Assembly (NCBI GenBank): GCA_964459845.1
Contig: CAYWOC010000002.1
Location: 108,999-172,998, forward strand
Direction of reading: 5' to 3'
Source: CALZFJ01 sp964459845
GTDB taxonomy: Bacteria; Bacteroidota; Bacteroidia; Bacteroidales; Muribaculaceae
Length of the DNA stretch: 64,000 nucleotides
The notes under the pieces are model-generated. The model worked only from the letters and a program-made list of their open reading frames with translations. It was not told where the DNA came from and ran no database searches. Positions 44,363 through 53,002 of this stretch are shown here, in pieces; position 1 is the stretch's first letter; every line of letters begins with the position of its first letter. Both the position numbers and the translations under genes were made by a program.

Positions 44363-45709
44363 TTATAAATTGAATAGACCTGTATATGCTATGCCGAGCG
44401 ATATGGAAGGCTCGTTATTGTACTGCTTGTCAAGCAGACCTATGCTGTATTCACCTTTCACAACGATGCTCTTCATAGGACGATAGTTCAACCCCACTGC
44501 GGCACGTTGGCGACCGCACCATTTATAATCTTGGACTCCGCCTTCGGTTTTATACATCGAATCATAATATTCATATCGCCCGAAAACATGCAGCGATGTC
44601 CCGCTTCGGCGGTCTTTCTTGAACAAAGGAAGCACATCATATCCAGCCTCTATACCCATAGCTATAGCATCGGATGCCACTGCTTGTTGCGGAGATGGCG
44701 AGTCTTTGCGCATAGCCATATTATATTGGGTTATCAACTTTGAATCGGAAAGGTGTCCATAGTCGAAATTGCCTCTGACCACCACATTATGGTCATCATA
44801 GCAGAAATCAAAAGCACCTATCGTGACAGTACCTTTTACGTTTTGATATTTTTTGCTGTCGGTCGCACTAAGCGTGTTCTTGAATGAGTTGCCCACATAT
44901 CCGCTTACCGACATTCTGAGTCCCTTCACCGAATAGTTGTCGATGCGCAATGCTCCGGCATACGAATTGGCAATCTTAAATTCATACGGGCTGCCCGAGC
45001 CGTTGCCCACCCAGTTTTGGCGATTGAAACGGTCGGAATCAAGTCCTGGCAAGAACACCACCTCATATCTCCAATCTTTATATTGTCCCCAAAGGCTCAC
45101 GCCGGTCTCGTGCCAAGTACATGGCATGATTGTACTTTCTCCCTCAGGACGGTAACATGTAAAAAATTCGGTTGGCATATGGTGCTGATTCGTTCCGCCC
45201 ACTGGCACAATGATATGTCCCATTTTCAGATTAAGAGCTTTCGAGAATGACTTCTGCAACCAGAACTGTTCAAGAGCGACCTCACCGCCGCGTTCAACCT
45301 CAGTTTCATACTCTCCGGCTTCCTCCTCTTCAATCTCTATTGCAGATTCTGTGCCTCCATGTTCAAATTCTATCTCTGTTCCGAGGGTCCATCCTCGTCC
45401 GAAATCATAGCCCATCCACACCACGACGTGAGGCAAGTCGAAACGTCCGTGGCTTTTGTCGTTCTTATATGTCGAAGCATCGGTGTAACGCAGATATTTG
45501 TCGCTGTAAAAATTTCTCGACATTACAGCTTCTCCATATCCGCCTATTTGAAATCTTGATTTTCTTACAGGAGTTTTCTCCACCTCCTCAGTCACATCAG
45601 TCTTTTTCACATCATTTTCCACATCGGGCACATGTGCTGTGGCATATTGTGATGCCGTGAGCAAGCCCAATGAGAGCAGTGTTATTGCTTTTTTCATATT
45701 TTTATTCAA
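44363..45709 (-). CDS. Outer membrane porin-like beta-barrel
   Basis: Protein of 448 residues with a signal peptide (KKAITLLSLGLLTASQYATA). It begins the barrel with FQIGGYGEAVMSRNF, then alternates strands such as VVVWMGYDFGRGWTLGTEIEFEH and ends with SLGIAYTGLFNL, a terminal Leu/Phe strand. A strongly acidic loop (IEIEEEEAGEYETEVE) near residues 132-147 could attract cations. It resembles porins of the OprO/OprP type by overall layout. As first gene in the operon with imelysin and di-haem proteins it may admit iron complexes. It is driven by the promoter at 45737-45767. Confidence 0.8.
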   Translation of the reverse strand: MNKNMKKAITLLSLGLLTASQYATAHVPDVENDVKKTDVTEEVEKTPVRKSRFQIGGYGEAVMSRNFYSDKYLRYTDASTYKNDKSHGRFDLPHVVVWMGYDFGRGWTLGTEIEFEHGGTESAIEIEEEEAGEYETEVERGGEVALEQFWLQKSFSKALNLKMGHIIVPVGGTNQHHMPTEFFTCYRPEGESTIMPCTWHETGVSLWGQYKDWRYEVVFLPGLDSDRFNRQNWVGNGSGSPYEFKIANSYAGALRIDNYSVKGLRMSVSGYVGNSFKNTLSATDSKKYQNVKGTVTIGAFDFCYDDHNVVVRGNFDYGHLSDSKLITQYNMAMRKDSPSPQQAVASDAIAMGIEAGYDVLPLFKKDRRSGTSLHVFGRYEYYDSMYKTEGGVQDYKWCGRQRAAVGLNYRPMKSIVVKGEYSIGLLDKQYNNEPSISLGIAYTGLFNL

Positions 45710-45736
45710 TTTTTATCAACACAGATTTTCTGTGTG

Positions 45737-45767
45737 CAAAGGTAGTGTAACGCCAAAAGTGGCACAA
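45737..45767 (-). promoter_or_regulatory. Promoter of the porin-imelysin-DHOR-CcsBA operon
   Basis: On the minus strand TTG (45767-45765), 20 bp, then TACCTTTG (45744-45737), 28 bp upstream of the porin start. It is back to back with the regulator promoter at 45825. Confidence 0.72.
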
Positions 45768-45824
45768 TACTCAAAAATTGGGATTTTTATTACCCTTTCA
45801 CGGCAAGATTCACCAAAAATGAGT

Positions 45825-45856
45825 ATTGCCAGCACTCGAATCTCTTACTAATTTTG
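45825..45856 (+). promoter_or_regulatory. Promoter of the di-iron LuxR regulator gene
   Basis: ATTG at 45825-45828, 20 bp, then TAATTTTG at 45849-45856, 50 bp before the ATG at 45907. The two divergent promoters are separated by about 57 bp. Confidence 0.7.
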
Positions 45857-45906
45857 CATCACACATTAATAATATAGACTGAATGTTTTTTTAACTGGTA
45901 ATAGAT

Positions 45907-46863
45907 ATGACAACAGATGATGAATACTCCCCATCCGACAAGATGAGCGACCTTATCAACGACAACAGCCTGCTGCTTATGGTGATTAGCCGTTTCGGCA
46001 TATCCCTCGGTTTCGGAGACCAAAGAGTGGATGAAATCTGCAAAATGCACGATGTGGATTGCCCTACTTTCTTGGCTGTCGCAAATTTCATATCAAAAAG
46101 GAAGTTCGACTCAAAAGCCATTTCGCTCCATTCGCTCATCGACTATCTGAAACTTGCGCACAATTATTTCCTCGACTTCAATCTGCCACTGATACGCCGC
46201 AAACTGATAGAAGCTATCGACTGTTCAGGAAATGACGAGGTGGCTATGCTGATTCTGAAATTCTATGACGAGTATGTTTCGGAAGTGCGCCGACACATGG
46301 GGTATGAGAACCAGAAAGTATTCACCTATGTCGAGCGTCTGCTCAACGGAGAATTAAGCACAAAATATTCAATCTCAATCTTTGCTTCACGCCACAACCA
46401 CTTTGAGGACAAGCTGAAAGAACTTAAAGACATCATCATCAGATATTACCCCGAAAAAAGCAACAATCTGCTCAACGCTGTGCTTTTCGACATCATAAAC
46501 TGCGAGCAGGATCTCACTTCACACTGCCTTGTGGAAGACAACATATTCATCCCTGTGGTTGAAAAACTTGAACAGAAGCTGAAAGCTGAATATCGCGAGA
46601 ATATCGACAGCGACAATGCCGCATCAAGCTCCGATGCCGAAAAACTTGAGGCACTGAGCCAACGCGAAAAGGAGATTATCGAATGTGTGGCAAAAGGAAT
46701 GGCAAACAAGGAAATTGCTGAGACACTGTGCCTCTCAATAAATACCGTAACCACTCACCGTCGCAACATTAGCACCAAGCTCGGAATACACACTCCTGCC
46801 GGACTGGCAATATATGCCATCGTAAACAAACTTGTGGATATAAAAGACCTGCAATCTCAATAG
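45907..46863 (+). CDS. Di-iron RIC/hemerythrin-like domain fused to LuxR DNA-binding domain
   Basis: Regulator of 318 residues. Residues 18-62 resemble the ScdA/YtfE N-terminal domain (SLLLMVISRFGISLGFGDQRVDEIC) but lack its Cys-Cys pair. Residues 78-225 form a four-helix hemerythrin-like domain whose ligands can be placed as His85, His130, Glu134 (HMGYE), His163 or His165 (SRHNHFEDKL), His206 and Glu210 (HCLVEDNIFIP). Spacing is within a few residues of the ligands of E. coli YtfE. Residues 248-312 are a LuxR/GerE helix-turn-helix (LSQREKEIIECVAKGMANKEIAETLCLSINTVTTHRRNI). It probably senses NO, O2 or iron status and controls the divergent haem/iron operon; both points are inferences. Confidence 0.85.
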   Translation: MTTDDEYSPSDKMSDLINDNSLLLMVISRFGISLGFGDQRVDEICKMHDVDCPTFLAVANFISKRKFDSKAISLHSLIDYLKLAHNYFLDFNLPLIRRKLIEAIDCSGNDEVAMLILKFYDEYVSEVRRHMGYENQKVFTYVERLLNGELSTKYSISIFASRHNHFEDKLKELKDIIIRYYPEKSNNLLNAVLFDIINCEQDLTSHCLVEDNIFIPVVEKLEQKLKAEYRENIDSDNAASSSDAEKLEALSQREKEIIECVAKGMANKEIAETLCLSINTVTTHRRNISTKLGIHTPAGLAIYAIVNKLVDIKDLQSQ

Positions 46864-46944
46864 GCACAAACTGTATTAAGACAAAATGCACTCACACCAT
46901 AATAACCGATTTTTAGTTAAAACGTTGTACAAAAGCATAAAAAA

Positions 46945-46988
46945 GGCATTAAGTCCAATTCAGAGCTTCCAAATTTAGACTTAATGCC
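46945..46988 (-). terminator. Intrinsic terminator after PBP1A
   Basis: Perfect 11-bp arms (46945-46955 with 46978-46988), 22-base loop; on the minus strand the stem is followed by a T-run. On the plus strand it may also end the regulator transcript. Confidence 0.7.
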
Positions 46989-47035
46989 AAGAATTTTATA
47001 AATTTCTGCCGGCAATTATGCCTCACTTCATTCCA

Positions 47036-49456
47036 TCAATCAAACACTCCATCTATCGACTCCTCAGGTGCATTGCCGCCTCCTCCGTCGGCATCGGCAG
47101 GTGCGCCTCCCCCGAGATATTCCTTGTGGCAAGCGTTGAATCCGTCGGGGAACGTGAATGTGGCAGTCTGTGAATAAGGCAGCGAAGAATCGTCATACAC
47201 CTTCTTCATATACAATCCATATATAGGCAGTGCCATCTCAGCTCCCTGACCGTTTGCCATGCTATTGAAGTGGATATATCGCTCATCACCTCCTACCCAT
47301 ACTCCGGTCACAAGCTGTGGCGTAAATCCCATGAACCATCCGTCGGCGTTATAGTTGGTAGTTCCTGTTTTGCCTCCCATCTGTGCAGTAAGCATATATG
47401 GCGCACGACGCAAGCGGTTACCCGTACCCGAGTCCACCACATTGAGCAATATCGACAATATCTTATAATAGGCATCCTCACTTATACACTCGGTGTGCTG
47501 CGGAGTGAACTCCGAGATGACATTGCCCTGATTGTCGGTAATACGCGTCACAAACATAGGATTCACACGCATCCCCTTATTGGCAAAAGCCGAATATGCC
47601 GTCACCATCTCTTTTACCGACACATCACACGGCCCAAGGCACAGAGATTTCACTGCATCAAGATGATTGGTTATGCCGAAATTGTGCATATTTCTCACAA
47701 GTTGCGCCGGCGACAGGCAATCCATCAGTCGGGCTGAAATCCAGTTGTTGGAATTGGTGAGTGCCCACCGCAAATCCACCATCTCGCCTATGCGTGAATG
47801 CCCGGTGTTGCGGGGTGTCCACGCATTGCCTACCTCATCATATATCACTGGCTGCGAGTTCAGGAATTGGTCGCATGGCGTGTAGCCTTCCTCCATAGCA
47901 TAGGTGTAGAGGAATGGCTTGATCGTTGAGCCTACTTGCCTACGTCCGGTGCTGACCATATCATATTGGAAGTATTTGAAACTCGGTCCTCCCACATAAG
48001 CTTTCACATATCCCGTCACTGGATCCATCGACATCACACCTGTGCGAAGATATGATTTTGTGTAGAGCAACGAGTCCATTGGTGACATCACTGTGTCTTT
48101 CCCTCCAGAATAGGTGAACACTCGCATCTCGCGAGGCTCCTTGAAATTTGCCATTATCTCTTCATCGCTGTAACCAGCCAAATTTAGCACACGATAGCGT
48201 TCACTCTGCCGCACAGCTTTCTTTATCAAAGCGTCACGCTGGGTCAGCGAAAGCTCTGTGCGATTAGATGTATATGGATTGCGAGTACCTCCTTTTTCCT
48301 TGAAGAATTTGCGTTGCAGACTTTTCCCTATGTGGTTTTTAACCGCATCCTCGGCATACTGCTGCATTCTCGAATCTATGGTTGTATAGATTTTTAATCC
48401 GTCGGTATATATGTTGTATGTAGTTCCATCGGGCTTGCGGTTCTTCTCGCACCATCCAAAAAGCGGATTATTCGCCCATGCGATAGAATCATCGACATAT
48501 GCCTGACGGTTCCAGCTCGGATAGTCATCTCGGTGCGGTTCTTTTGCCGTCATCATCCTGCGCAGCTCCTCGCGGAAATATGGTGCTATGCCATCCTTGT
48601 GATCCACTCGGTGGAAATTGAGCGTGAGAGGTTGCTCTTTCAGAGCGTTTAGCTCCTCCTCGCTTATCATATCGGCCTTATACATCTGCTCAAGCACCAC
48701 ATTGCGTCTGCCTCGCGACCGCTCATTGTTCCGCACAGGGTTGTAATACGACGGGTTCTTCGCCATCCCAACGAGTGTGGCTGCTTCGGTTATCGACAGG
48801 TCCTTCGGATCTTTGCCGAAATACACATAAGCTGCCGACTTTATCCCAACGGCATTGTTCAAGAAGTCAAACTGATTGAAGTACATCTTTATGATTTCCT
48901 CCTTGGTGTAATATCGCTCAAGTTTCACAGCTATGACCCACTCTATCGGCTTCTGGAGCATACGCTCCACCACATTCGACGACTCCGGCGAATACAACTG
49001 CTTGGCGAGCTGCTGCGTAATCGTACTGCCGCCACCGGCATTCTTCTGACGGAATATTCCGCGCTTGATTACGGCTCGCGCCAGAGCTTTCAAATCGATG
49101 CCTGAATGCGACTCAAAGCGCACATCCTCGGTGGCGATAAGCGCATCCGACAGATATGGCGACATCTGGTCGAAATCCACATACACACGATTGCCCTTGC
49201 TGTGGTAATATCGTCCCATCTCCACTCCGTCGTCGGTATAAAGCACAGAGGCAAACCTGTCGGTAGGATTCTTCAATTCTTCAATTGGCGGCATATATCC
49301 TACCACTCCATTATATATAAGGTAGAACATCACGCACAAGAACGCAATGAATGTGGCAAAAAGTCCCCACATCCACTTTATCACCCTGAGTGTAGTGGGA
49401 TTCATCTTGCTGCCACCATCTCTGTTGTTTCCGTCGTATTCTGGAATTTTCGTCAT
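47036..49456 (-). CDS. Penicillin-binding protein 1A, bifunctional glycosyltransferase/transpeptidase
   Basis: Class A PBP of 806 residues that polymerises and crosslinks peptidoglycan. One N-terminal helix (GLFATFIAFLCVMFYLIYNGVV, residues 31-52) anchors it. The GT51 domain shows ATEDVRFESHSGID with its catalytic Glu and GGGSTITQQLAKQLYSP. The transpeptidase has the SxxK motif in GSTIKPFLY near 513, the SNN-type motif in TNSNNWIS near 567, and KTGTT near 700. A Gly/Ala/Asp-rich C-terminal tail follows. It stands alone with its own terminator and an upstream -7 box at 49541-49548. Confidence 0.95.
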   Translation of the reverse strand: MTKIPEYDGNNRDGGSKMNPTTLRVIKWMWGLFATFIAFLCVMFYLIYNGVVGYMPPIEELKNPTDRFASVLYTDDGVEMGRYYHSKGNRVYVDFDQMSPYLSDALIATEDVRFESHSGIDLKALARAVIKRGIFRQKNAGGGSTITQQLAKQLYSPESSNVVERMLQKPIEWVIAVKLERYYTKEEIIKMYFNQFDFLNNAVGIKSAAYVYFGKDPKDLSITEAATLVGMAKNPSYYNPVRNNERSRGRRNVVLEQMYKADMISEEELNALKEQPLTLNFHRVDHKDGIAPYFREELRRMMTAKEPHRDDYPSWNRQAYVDDSIAWANNPLFGWCEKNRKPDGTTYNIYTDGLKIYTTIDSRMQQYAEDAVKNHIGKSLQRKFFKEKGGTRNPYTSNRTELSLTQRDALIKKAVRQSERYRVLNLAGYSDEEIMANFKEPREMRVFTYSGGKDTVMSPMDSLLYTKSYLRTGVMSMDPVTGYVKAYVGGPSFKYFQYDMVSTGRRQVGSTIKPFLYTYAMEEGYTPCDQFLNSQPVIYDEVGNAWTPRNTGHSRIGEMVDLRWALTNSNNWISARLMDCLSPAQLVRNMHNFGITNHLDAVKSLCLGPCDVSVKEMVTAYSAFANKGMRVNPMFVTRITDNQGNVISEFTPQHTECISEDAYYKILSILLNVVDSGTGNRLRRAPYMLTAQMGGKTGTTNYNADGWFMGFTPQLVTGVWVGGDERYIHFNSMANGQGAEMALPIYGLYMKKVYDDSSLPYSQTATFTFPDGFNACHKEYLGGGAPADADGGGGNAPEESIDGVFD

Positions 49457-49540
49457 CTTATGTTTGCTTTTTCTCTTCGGTTCATATGGAATCGGTGCAT
49501 ATCGTGATGCACATTACCTAATGATGTATCTTCTTTTTTG

Positions 49541-49548
49541 CAAAATTA
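49541..49548 (-). promoter_or_regulatory. -7 element (TAATTTTG) for PBP1A
   Basis: Exact TAnnTTTG on the minus strand, 84 bp upstream of the PBP1A start, with no clear -33 TTG at 19-21 bp. Confidence 0.45.
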
Positions 49549-49596
49549 TAAAATTCAATCGAATTAAAAAATTCATTCTCATATTGTATGAATTGG

Positions 49597-50232
49597 TCAT
49601 CGATAGAAAACTATCCAATTCGTGTTGTATTCGCCCTCTATCGAATGAATAAACTCAACTGTTCCGTCAGTCTTGCGATACCATGAATAATTCCACGGCG
49701 TACCCATATCGAGATATAGCGCATAGGTGACACCGGCTTTCATGAGATACTCAAGGAACTTGCTGTATTCGATTTTCTCTTTCAGGTCGATGATGCAGAG
49801 CCGCCCATTCAGCTCGCACAACGCTCTGAACTGATGACGGCTGTCAAGCTCCCGGAAACTCGGTTGTAACACTCCTTCATATATAATCATATTCTGCCCG
49901 AATGCCATACCGCCGTTCTGTGCGGCTTTCTTGACCTCTTCATCGTAGTCACCCAAAAGGAACTTCCATCTGCCGTCGTAATACACAAATGCGCCAGTGT
50001 TCACATCGCAGTCGTAACCTTTATAGAATTTTCCGCCGCACACATGGTCGCCAGCCACATTCTCGTGATAGAACATCGGCTCACGCTTGCCCGTAAATGC
50101 TGCCTCGCACATCATTATCACATCTTCGTCGGCTGTCGATGGCATCGTTCCACAAGCCAAATCCACTCGGCTAAAATCGGGATAATACACCCTCAGCCCT
50201 TCCAAATCTTCTACCTCTACAAAATTTTTCAT
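49597..50232 (-). CDS. Phosphodiester glycosidase-like protein (NAGPA/DUF2233-like)
   Basis: Protein of 211 residues with no signal peptide at the annotated start. Segments such as GGMAFGQNMIIYEG, FRALCELNGRLCIIDLKEKIEYSKFLEYLMKAGVTYALYLDMG and WNYSWYRKTDG recall the phosphodiester alpha-glycosidase family, in which a Gly/Asp-rich LDGG-like motif ends the domain. Assignment is by general resemblance. It lies 9 bp after the end of the broken PIG-L gene and was probably co-transcribed with it, so its expression may depend on the state of that gene. Confidence 0.5.
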   Translation of the reverse strand: MKNFVEVEDLEGLRVYYPDFSRVDLACGTMPSTADEDVIMMCEAAFTGKREPMFYHENVAGDHVCGGKFYKGYDCDVNTGAFVYYDGRWKFLLGDYDEEVKKAAQNGGMAFGQNMIIYEGVLQPSFRELDSRHQFRALCELNGRLCIIDLKEKIEYSKFLEYLMKAGVTYALYLDMGTPWNYSWYRKTDGTVEFIHSIEGEYNTNWIVFYR

Positions 50233-50241
50233 TGTTGTCAG

Positions 50242-50982
50242 TCAGTTGCCTGTTATTGGACTTTCAGTCCATATTTGTTTCACAAAAGCTTCGGCAGCCT
50301 TGCAATGGAACTCAAGCCCGCGGAATTTCTCCATAGGAATGTGCCACTCGTTGAGAATCCAGTCCATGCTCTGGCTCACATGGCACATACAAGCCTCGTG
50401 TTTCTTCTCAACCACCGATTCTATATTCACATAATCTGTGGGATGGAAAGTCTGTGTTTGCAGTCCCGACATTGCCTCACAATAGTATAAATCAAAACTG
50501 TGGTCGAGCTGTCGCCAAGCATCATACACAAGCAGCGCGCAAGCACGGTGGTCGCGGTGTGAGTCGATTGGTCAATGAGTGAACACCACATCGGGCTTCT
50601 CCTTAGCAATAAGAGCCTTCATCTCGGCATATCGGGCATTGTTCACTTCTGTGTTTCCGTCGATTTGCGTCATGGCGATATAACGAACCCCCATAACTTT
50701 GCATGCGTCCTCATATTCCTTGGTGCGTATCGCAGCCGACTCTTTGTCGGATTTTCCTTTTATGCCGGCTTCGCCCGACGTGAGATACACGCTCACCACT
50801 TCGCAGCCTTGATTTTTCAGCACGAGCATAGTGCCGCCACAGATGGTTTCGGGGTCATCGGGATGCGCCCCTATCACAAGTGCCTTTTTATATTTACCGG
50901 TAAAGCTCGTCTGCGCCGCCATAGGCAGAGCCATCACAATCATCAGCATCAAGCTGCCGCATAGAATAGCCTTTATCTTCAT
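50242..50982 (-). pseudogene. Secreted PIG-L family deacetylase, interrupted by an in-frame TGA
   Basis: Reading through one stop gives a 246-codon gene for an exported zinc deacetylase of the PIG-L/LmbE family. The signal peptide (MKIKAILCGSLMLMIVMALPMAA) is followed by VIGAHPDDPE near residue 37, the zinc-binding His-Asp-Asp motif. The stop at 50572-50574 is followed in the same frame by PIDSHRDHRAC, the third zinc-binding segment. Family members read HWPIDSHRDHR here, so the TGA replaces a Trp TGG codon through one base change. The upstream part alone (136 residues) lacks the last zinc ligand. It looks like a recent nonsense mutation; an assembly error remains possible. Confidence 0.85.
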
Positions 50983-51434
50983 TGCTTTAAGTTTATGTTT
51001 ATTGTGTTGTCGTTTTTTTATTATTTCTTGTAAAAATACAGATTATTCCCATTATAGCCAAACCTATCGCCGAAAAATCACATTCCCTACAGCCAATTCG
51101 CCATAAATGCACCGCCCAAAACATTGTCGTGCAGTTTTTGGTGTCGAAAAAAATGCAGTTTTTTTGCTGTAGATTCAGAATTATTAATACTAAATGTGTT
51201 TTTTGTTATTGAAACTCCACCGCTTCGCATCACCGGAATTGCCTTTTCCAATCACACAAATCTGCCCAATATCTACAAATAAACGTCTCAAAAGCCACAA
51301 CATTACGCTATATCACATTGCCATCGGCATAAGCCATAAAGCTATTCCCACCATCACTTGTTGCTATCGGATTTTGCGAAAGCCACTATCGAAACTATTA
51401 ATTAAATTTCTTAGTACACCGCTTTTTGCCGCCG
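50983..51434. other. Intergenic stretch before the ThrE operon
   Basis: About 450 bp without a credible gene on either strand. It is AT-rich with scattered T-runs and no strong hairpin that I can see. A -7 element at its right edge (51435) serves the operon downstream. Confidence 0.5.
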
Positions 51435-51442
51435 TAACTTTG
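51435..51442 (+). promoter_or_regulatory. -7 element (TAACTTTG) of the small ORF-ThrE operon
   Basis: Exact TAnnTTTG, 40 bp before the ATG at 51483. The position 20 bp upstream reads TTAG, a poor -33. Confidence 0.5.
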
Positions 51443-51482
51443 CAAGCGAAAAAGGAAAGAAATAAAAAAGACTTTTAAGATT

Positions 51483-51689
51483 ATGGATAATTTGACTGTT
51501 ATTACATCAATGATTAGCAACTTCGCTCCTATGGCGATTGCGACTTGTGTAGCTGCACCAGCAGCACTTGCAGTATGCAAACCTGTAGCAAAAGAACTGA
51601 AAAAGCTTAATAAGAAGTATCATATAATCTCTTTCGATTATGTTGATCCCACTTTAAACTCTTTCGGCGATGAAGATGAAGAATGGTAA
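51483..51689 (+). CDS. Small membrane-type protein overlapping the ThrE gene
   Basis: Protein of 68 residues that I do not recognise. A hydrophobic segment (MISNFAPMAIATCVAAPAALAVC) is followed by a Lys-rich patch (KPVAKELKKLNKKY) and an acidic tail ending DEDEEW. The last 20 bp overlap the start of the transporter gene at 51670 in another frame, which suggests translational coupling. It has a promoter -7 box at a sensible distance. It might be a small accessory subunit of the exporter, but evidence is only position and composition. Confidence 0.55.
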   Translation: MDNLTVITSMISNFAPMAIATCVAAPAALAVCKPVAKELKKLNKKYHIISFDYVDPTLNSFGDEDEEW

Positions 51690-52473
51690 TGACGAGGCAT
51701 CTTCACATGAGCATCTAAAGACGGTAGGAAAGTTCCTTGCTCACTATGCCTCAACTTTGCTCTCCTATGGTGCCACCACAATACGCATCGAGAAAAACAT
51801 CGACCGAATAGCTCTCCGATACAATACAACAGTCGAACTGACAGTACTCCCGATGCACGTCACCGTCACTGTGTGGGACGAGGATAAAGACCACTCATAT
51901 ACTATCAACGAGAAGATTAAAGGCAACGGAATAGACTTCGACAAAAACACGCTACTAAGCAAACTGAGCTGGGCTATTTTCGACAACGACCTGCCGCTTG
52001 AAGATGCCAAAAAGCAATTTGCAGAAATCACCGCACGTCCACGCCTGAACCAAGCATTAGTCACCGTCTTGACTGGCGCAGCCAACGCTTCATTCTGCCG
52101 GCTGTTTGGTGGCGACCCTATTTCGATGCTTATTGTGTTCATTGCTACAGTATGCGGTTTTTATATGAAAAATAAGCTTCATGGCGGCTGGAAATGGGAT
52201 TTGCGCCTCGTCACAATCCTGTCGGGCTGTGTCGCCACAGTGATAGCAAGTTCAGGATATGTGTTCGGATTGGGATCCACGCCCGACATAGCCCTTGGCA
52301 CTGGAGTGCTGTATCTCGTTCCCGGAGTTCCGTTCATCAATTCCATCAACGACCTTATCAACGGACACTACATCTGCTCGATTAGCCGGTTCATTCAGGC
52401 TTCAATCATCACGGTGTGTCTGTCGCTGGGTCTGTGTTTAGGTTACATCATCATCAATATTCATATCATATAA
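51670..52473 (+). CDS. ThrE/YjjP family threonine/serine exporter, large subunit
   Basis: Inner-membrane exporter component of 267 residues. The soluble N-terminal domain (GKFLAHYASTLLSYGATTIRIEKNIDRIALRYN, VELTVLPMHVTVTV) is followed by five helices, including PGVPFINSINDLINGHYICSISRFIQA, the typical ThrE segment. It works with the small subunit encoded directly downstream (no gap) as a two-part exporter for threonine, serine or, as proposed for YjjPB, succinate. The start at 51670 is followed six bases later by another in-frame ATG, so the true start is uncertain by two codons. Confidence 0.88.
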   Translation: MKMKNGNDEASSHEHLKTVGKFLAHYASTLLSYGATTIRIEKNIDRIALRYNTTVELTVLPMHVTVTVWDEDKDHSYTINEKIKGNGIDFDKNTLLSKLSWAIFDNDLPLEDAKKQFAEITARPRLNQALVTVLTGAANASFCRLFGGDPISMLIVFIATVCGFYMKNKLHGGWKWDLRLVTILSGCVATVIASSGYVFGLGSTPDIALGTGVLYLVPGVPFINSINDLINGHYICSISRFIQASIITVCLSLGLCLGYIIINIHII

Positions 52474-52953
52474 ATGGATATATTAGATTTACTTCAAGAT
52501 AGTTTTTTCGCAGCCATAGCCGCTATAGGCTTCGGCAGCATCAGCAATATCCCATTCCGCAGTTTCTCGGGGTGTGCCATTTTGGCTGCGCTGGGACACA
52601 CACTCCGCTTCATCCTTATGAAAGGTTGCGGATGGTTTGTGATTTCAGGCAGCTTCGCCGGCGGACTGCTCATAGGACTGCTCTCCATACCTATGTCGCG
52701 CCAGTGGCGTTGCCCGGCCGAGGCACTCTCGTTTCCGGCTCTGCTGCCAATGATTCCCGGTATGTATGCCTACCGCAGTGTGCAGGCTCTGACTATGTGT
52801 CTGCAAAATGAGGGTATGGACTCGTTCACTCACTATTTCCAATTGTTCAACTACAACTGGATGGTGTGTGTGATTACAATAGCTCTTATGGTAATCGGCG
52901 TGACTCTGCCCATTTTTATGTTCCGCAGAAATTCTTTTTCTGCTACGAGATAA
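52474..52953 (+). CDS. ThrE/YjjB-type exporter, small subunit (DUF3815)
   Basis: Membrane protein of 159 residues with four to five helices. Motifs NIPFRSFSGCAILAALGHTLRFILM, SFAGGLLIGLLS, and FPALLPMIPGMYAYRSVQAL match the C-terminal half of ThrE proteins that are split into two genes in many bacteria. It begins directly after the stop of the larger subunit gene, which fits co-translation of a complex. Confidence 0.88.
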   Translation: MDILDLLQDSFFAAIAAIGFGSISNIPFRSFSGCAILAALGHTLRFILMKGCGWFVISGSFAGGLLIGLLSIPMSRQWRCPAEALSFPALLPMIPGMYAYRSVQALTMCLQNEGMDSFTHYFQLFNYNWMVCVITIALMVIGVTLPIFMFRRNSFSATR

Positions 52954-53002
52954 GAATTTGCCACATATTAATTAAATTTGCAAAAACATCATTACAATCT
53001 CT

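Noticed and set aside
50572..50574. TGA recoding as Trp or selenocysteine
   Set aside because: TGA serves as an ordinary stop elsewhere (for instance the CcsBA gene at 39130), and no selenocysteine element is visible; a nonsense mutation is simpler.
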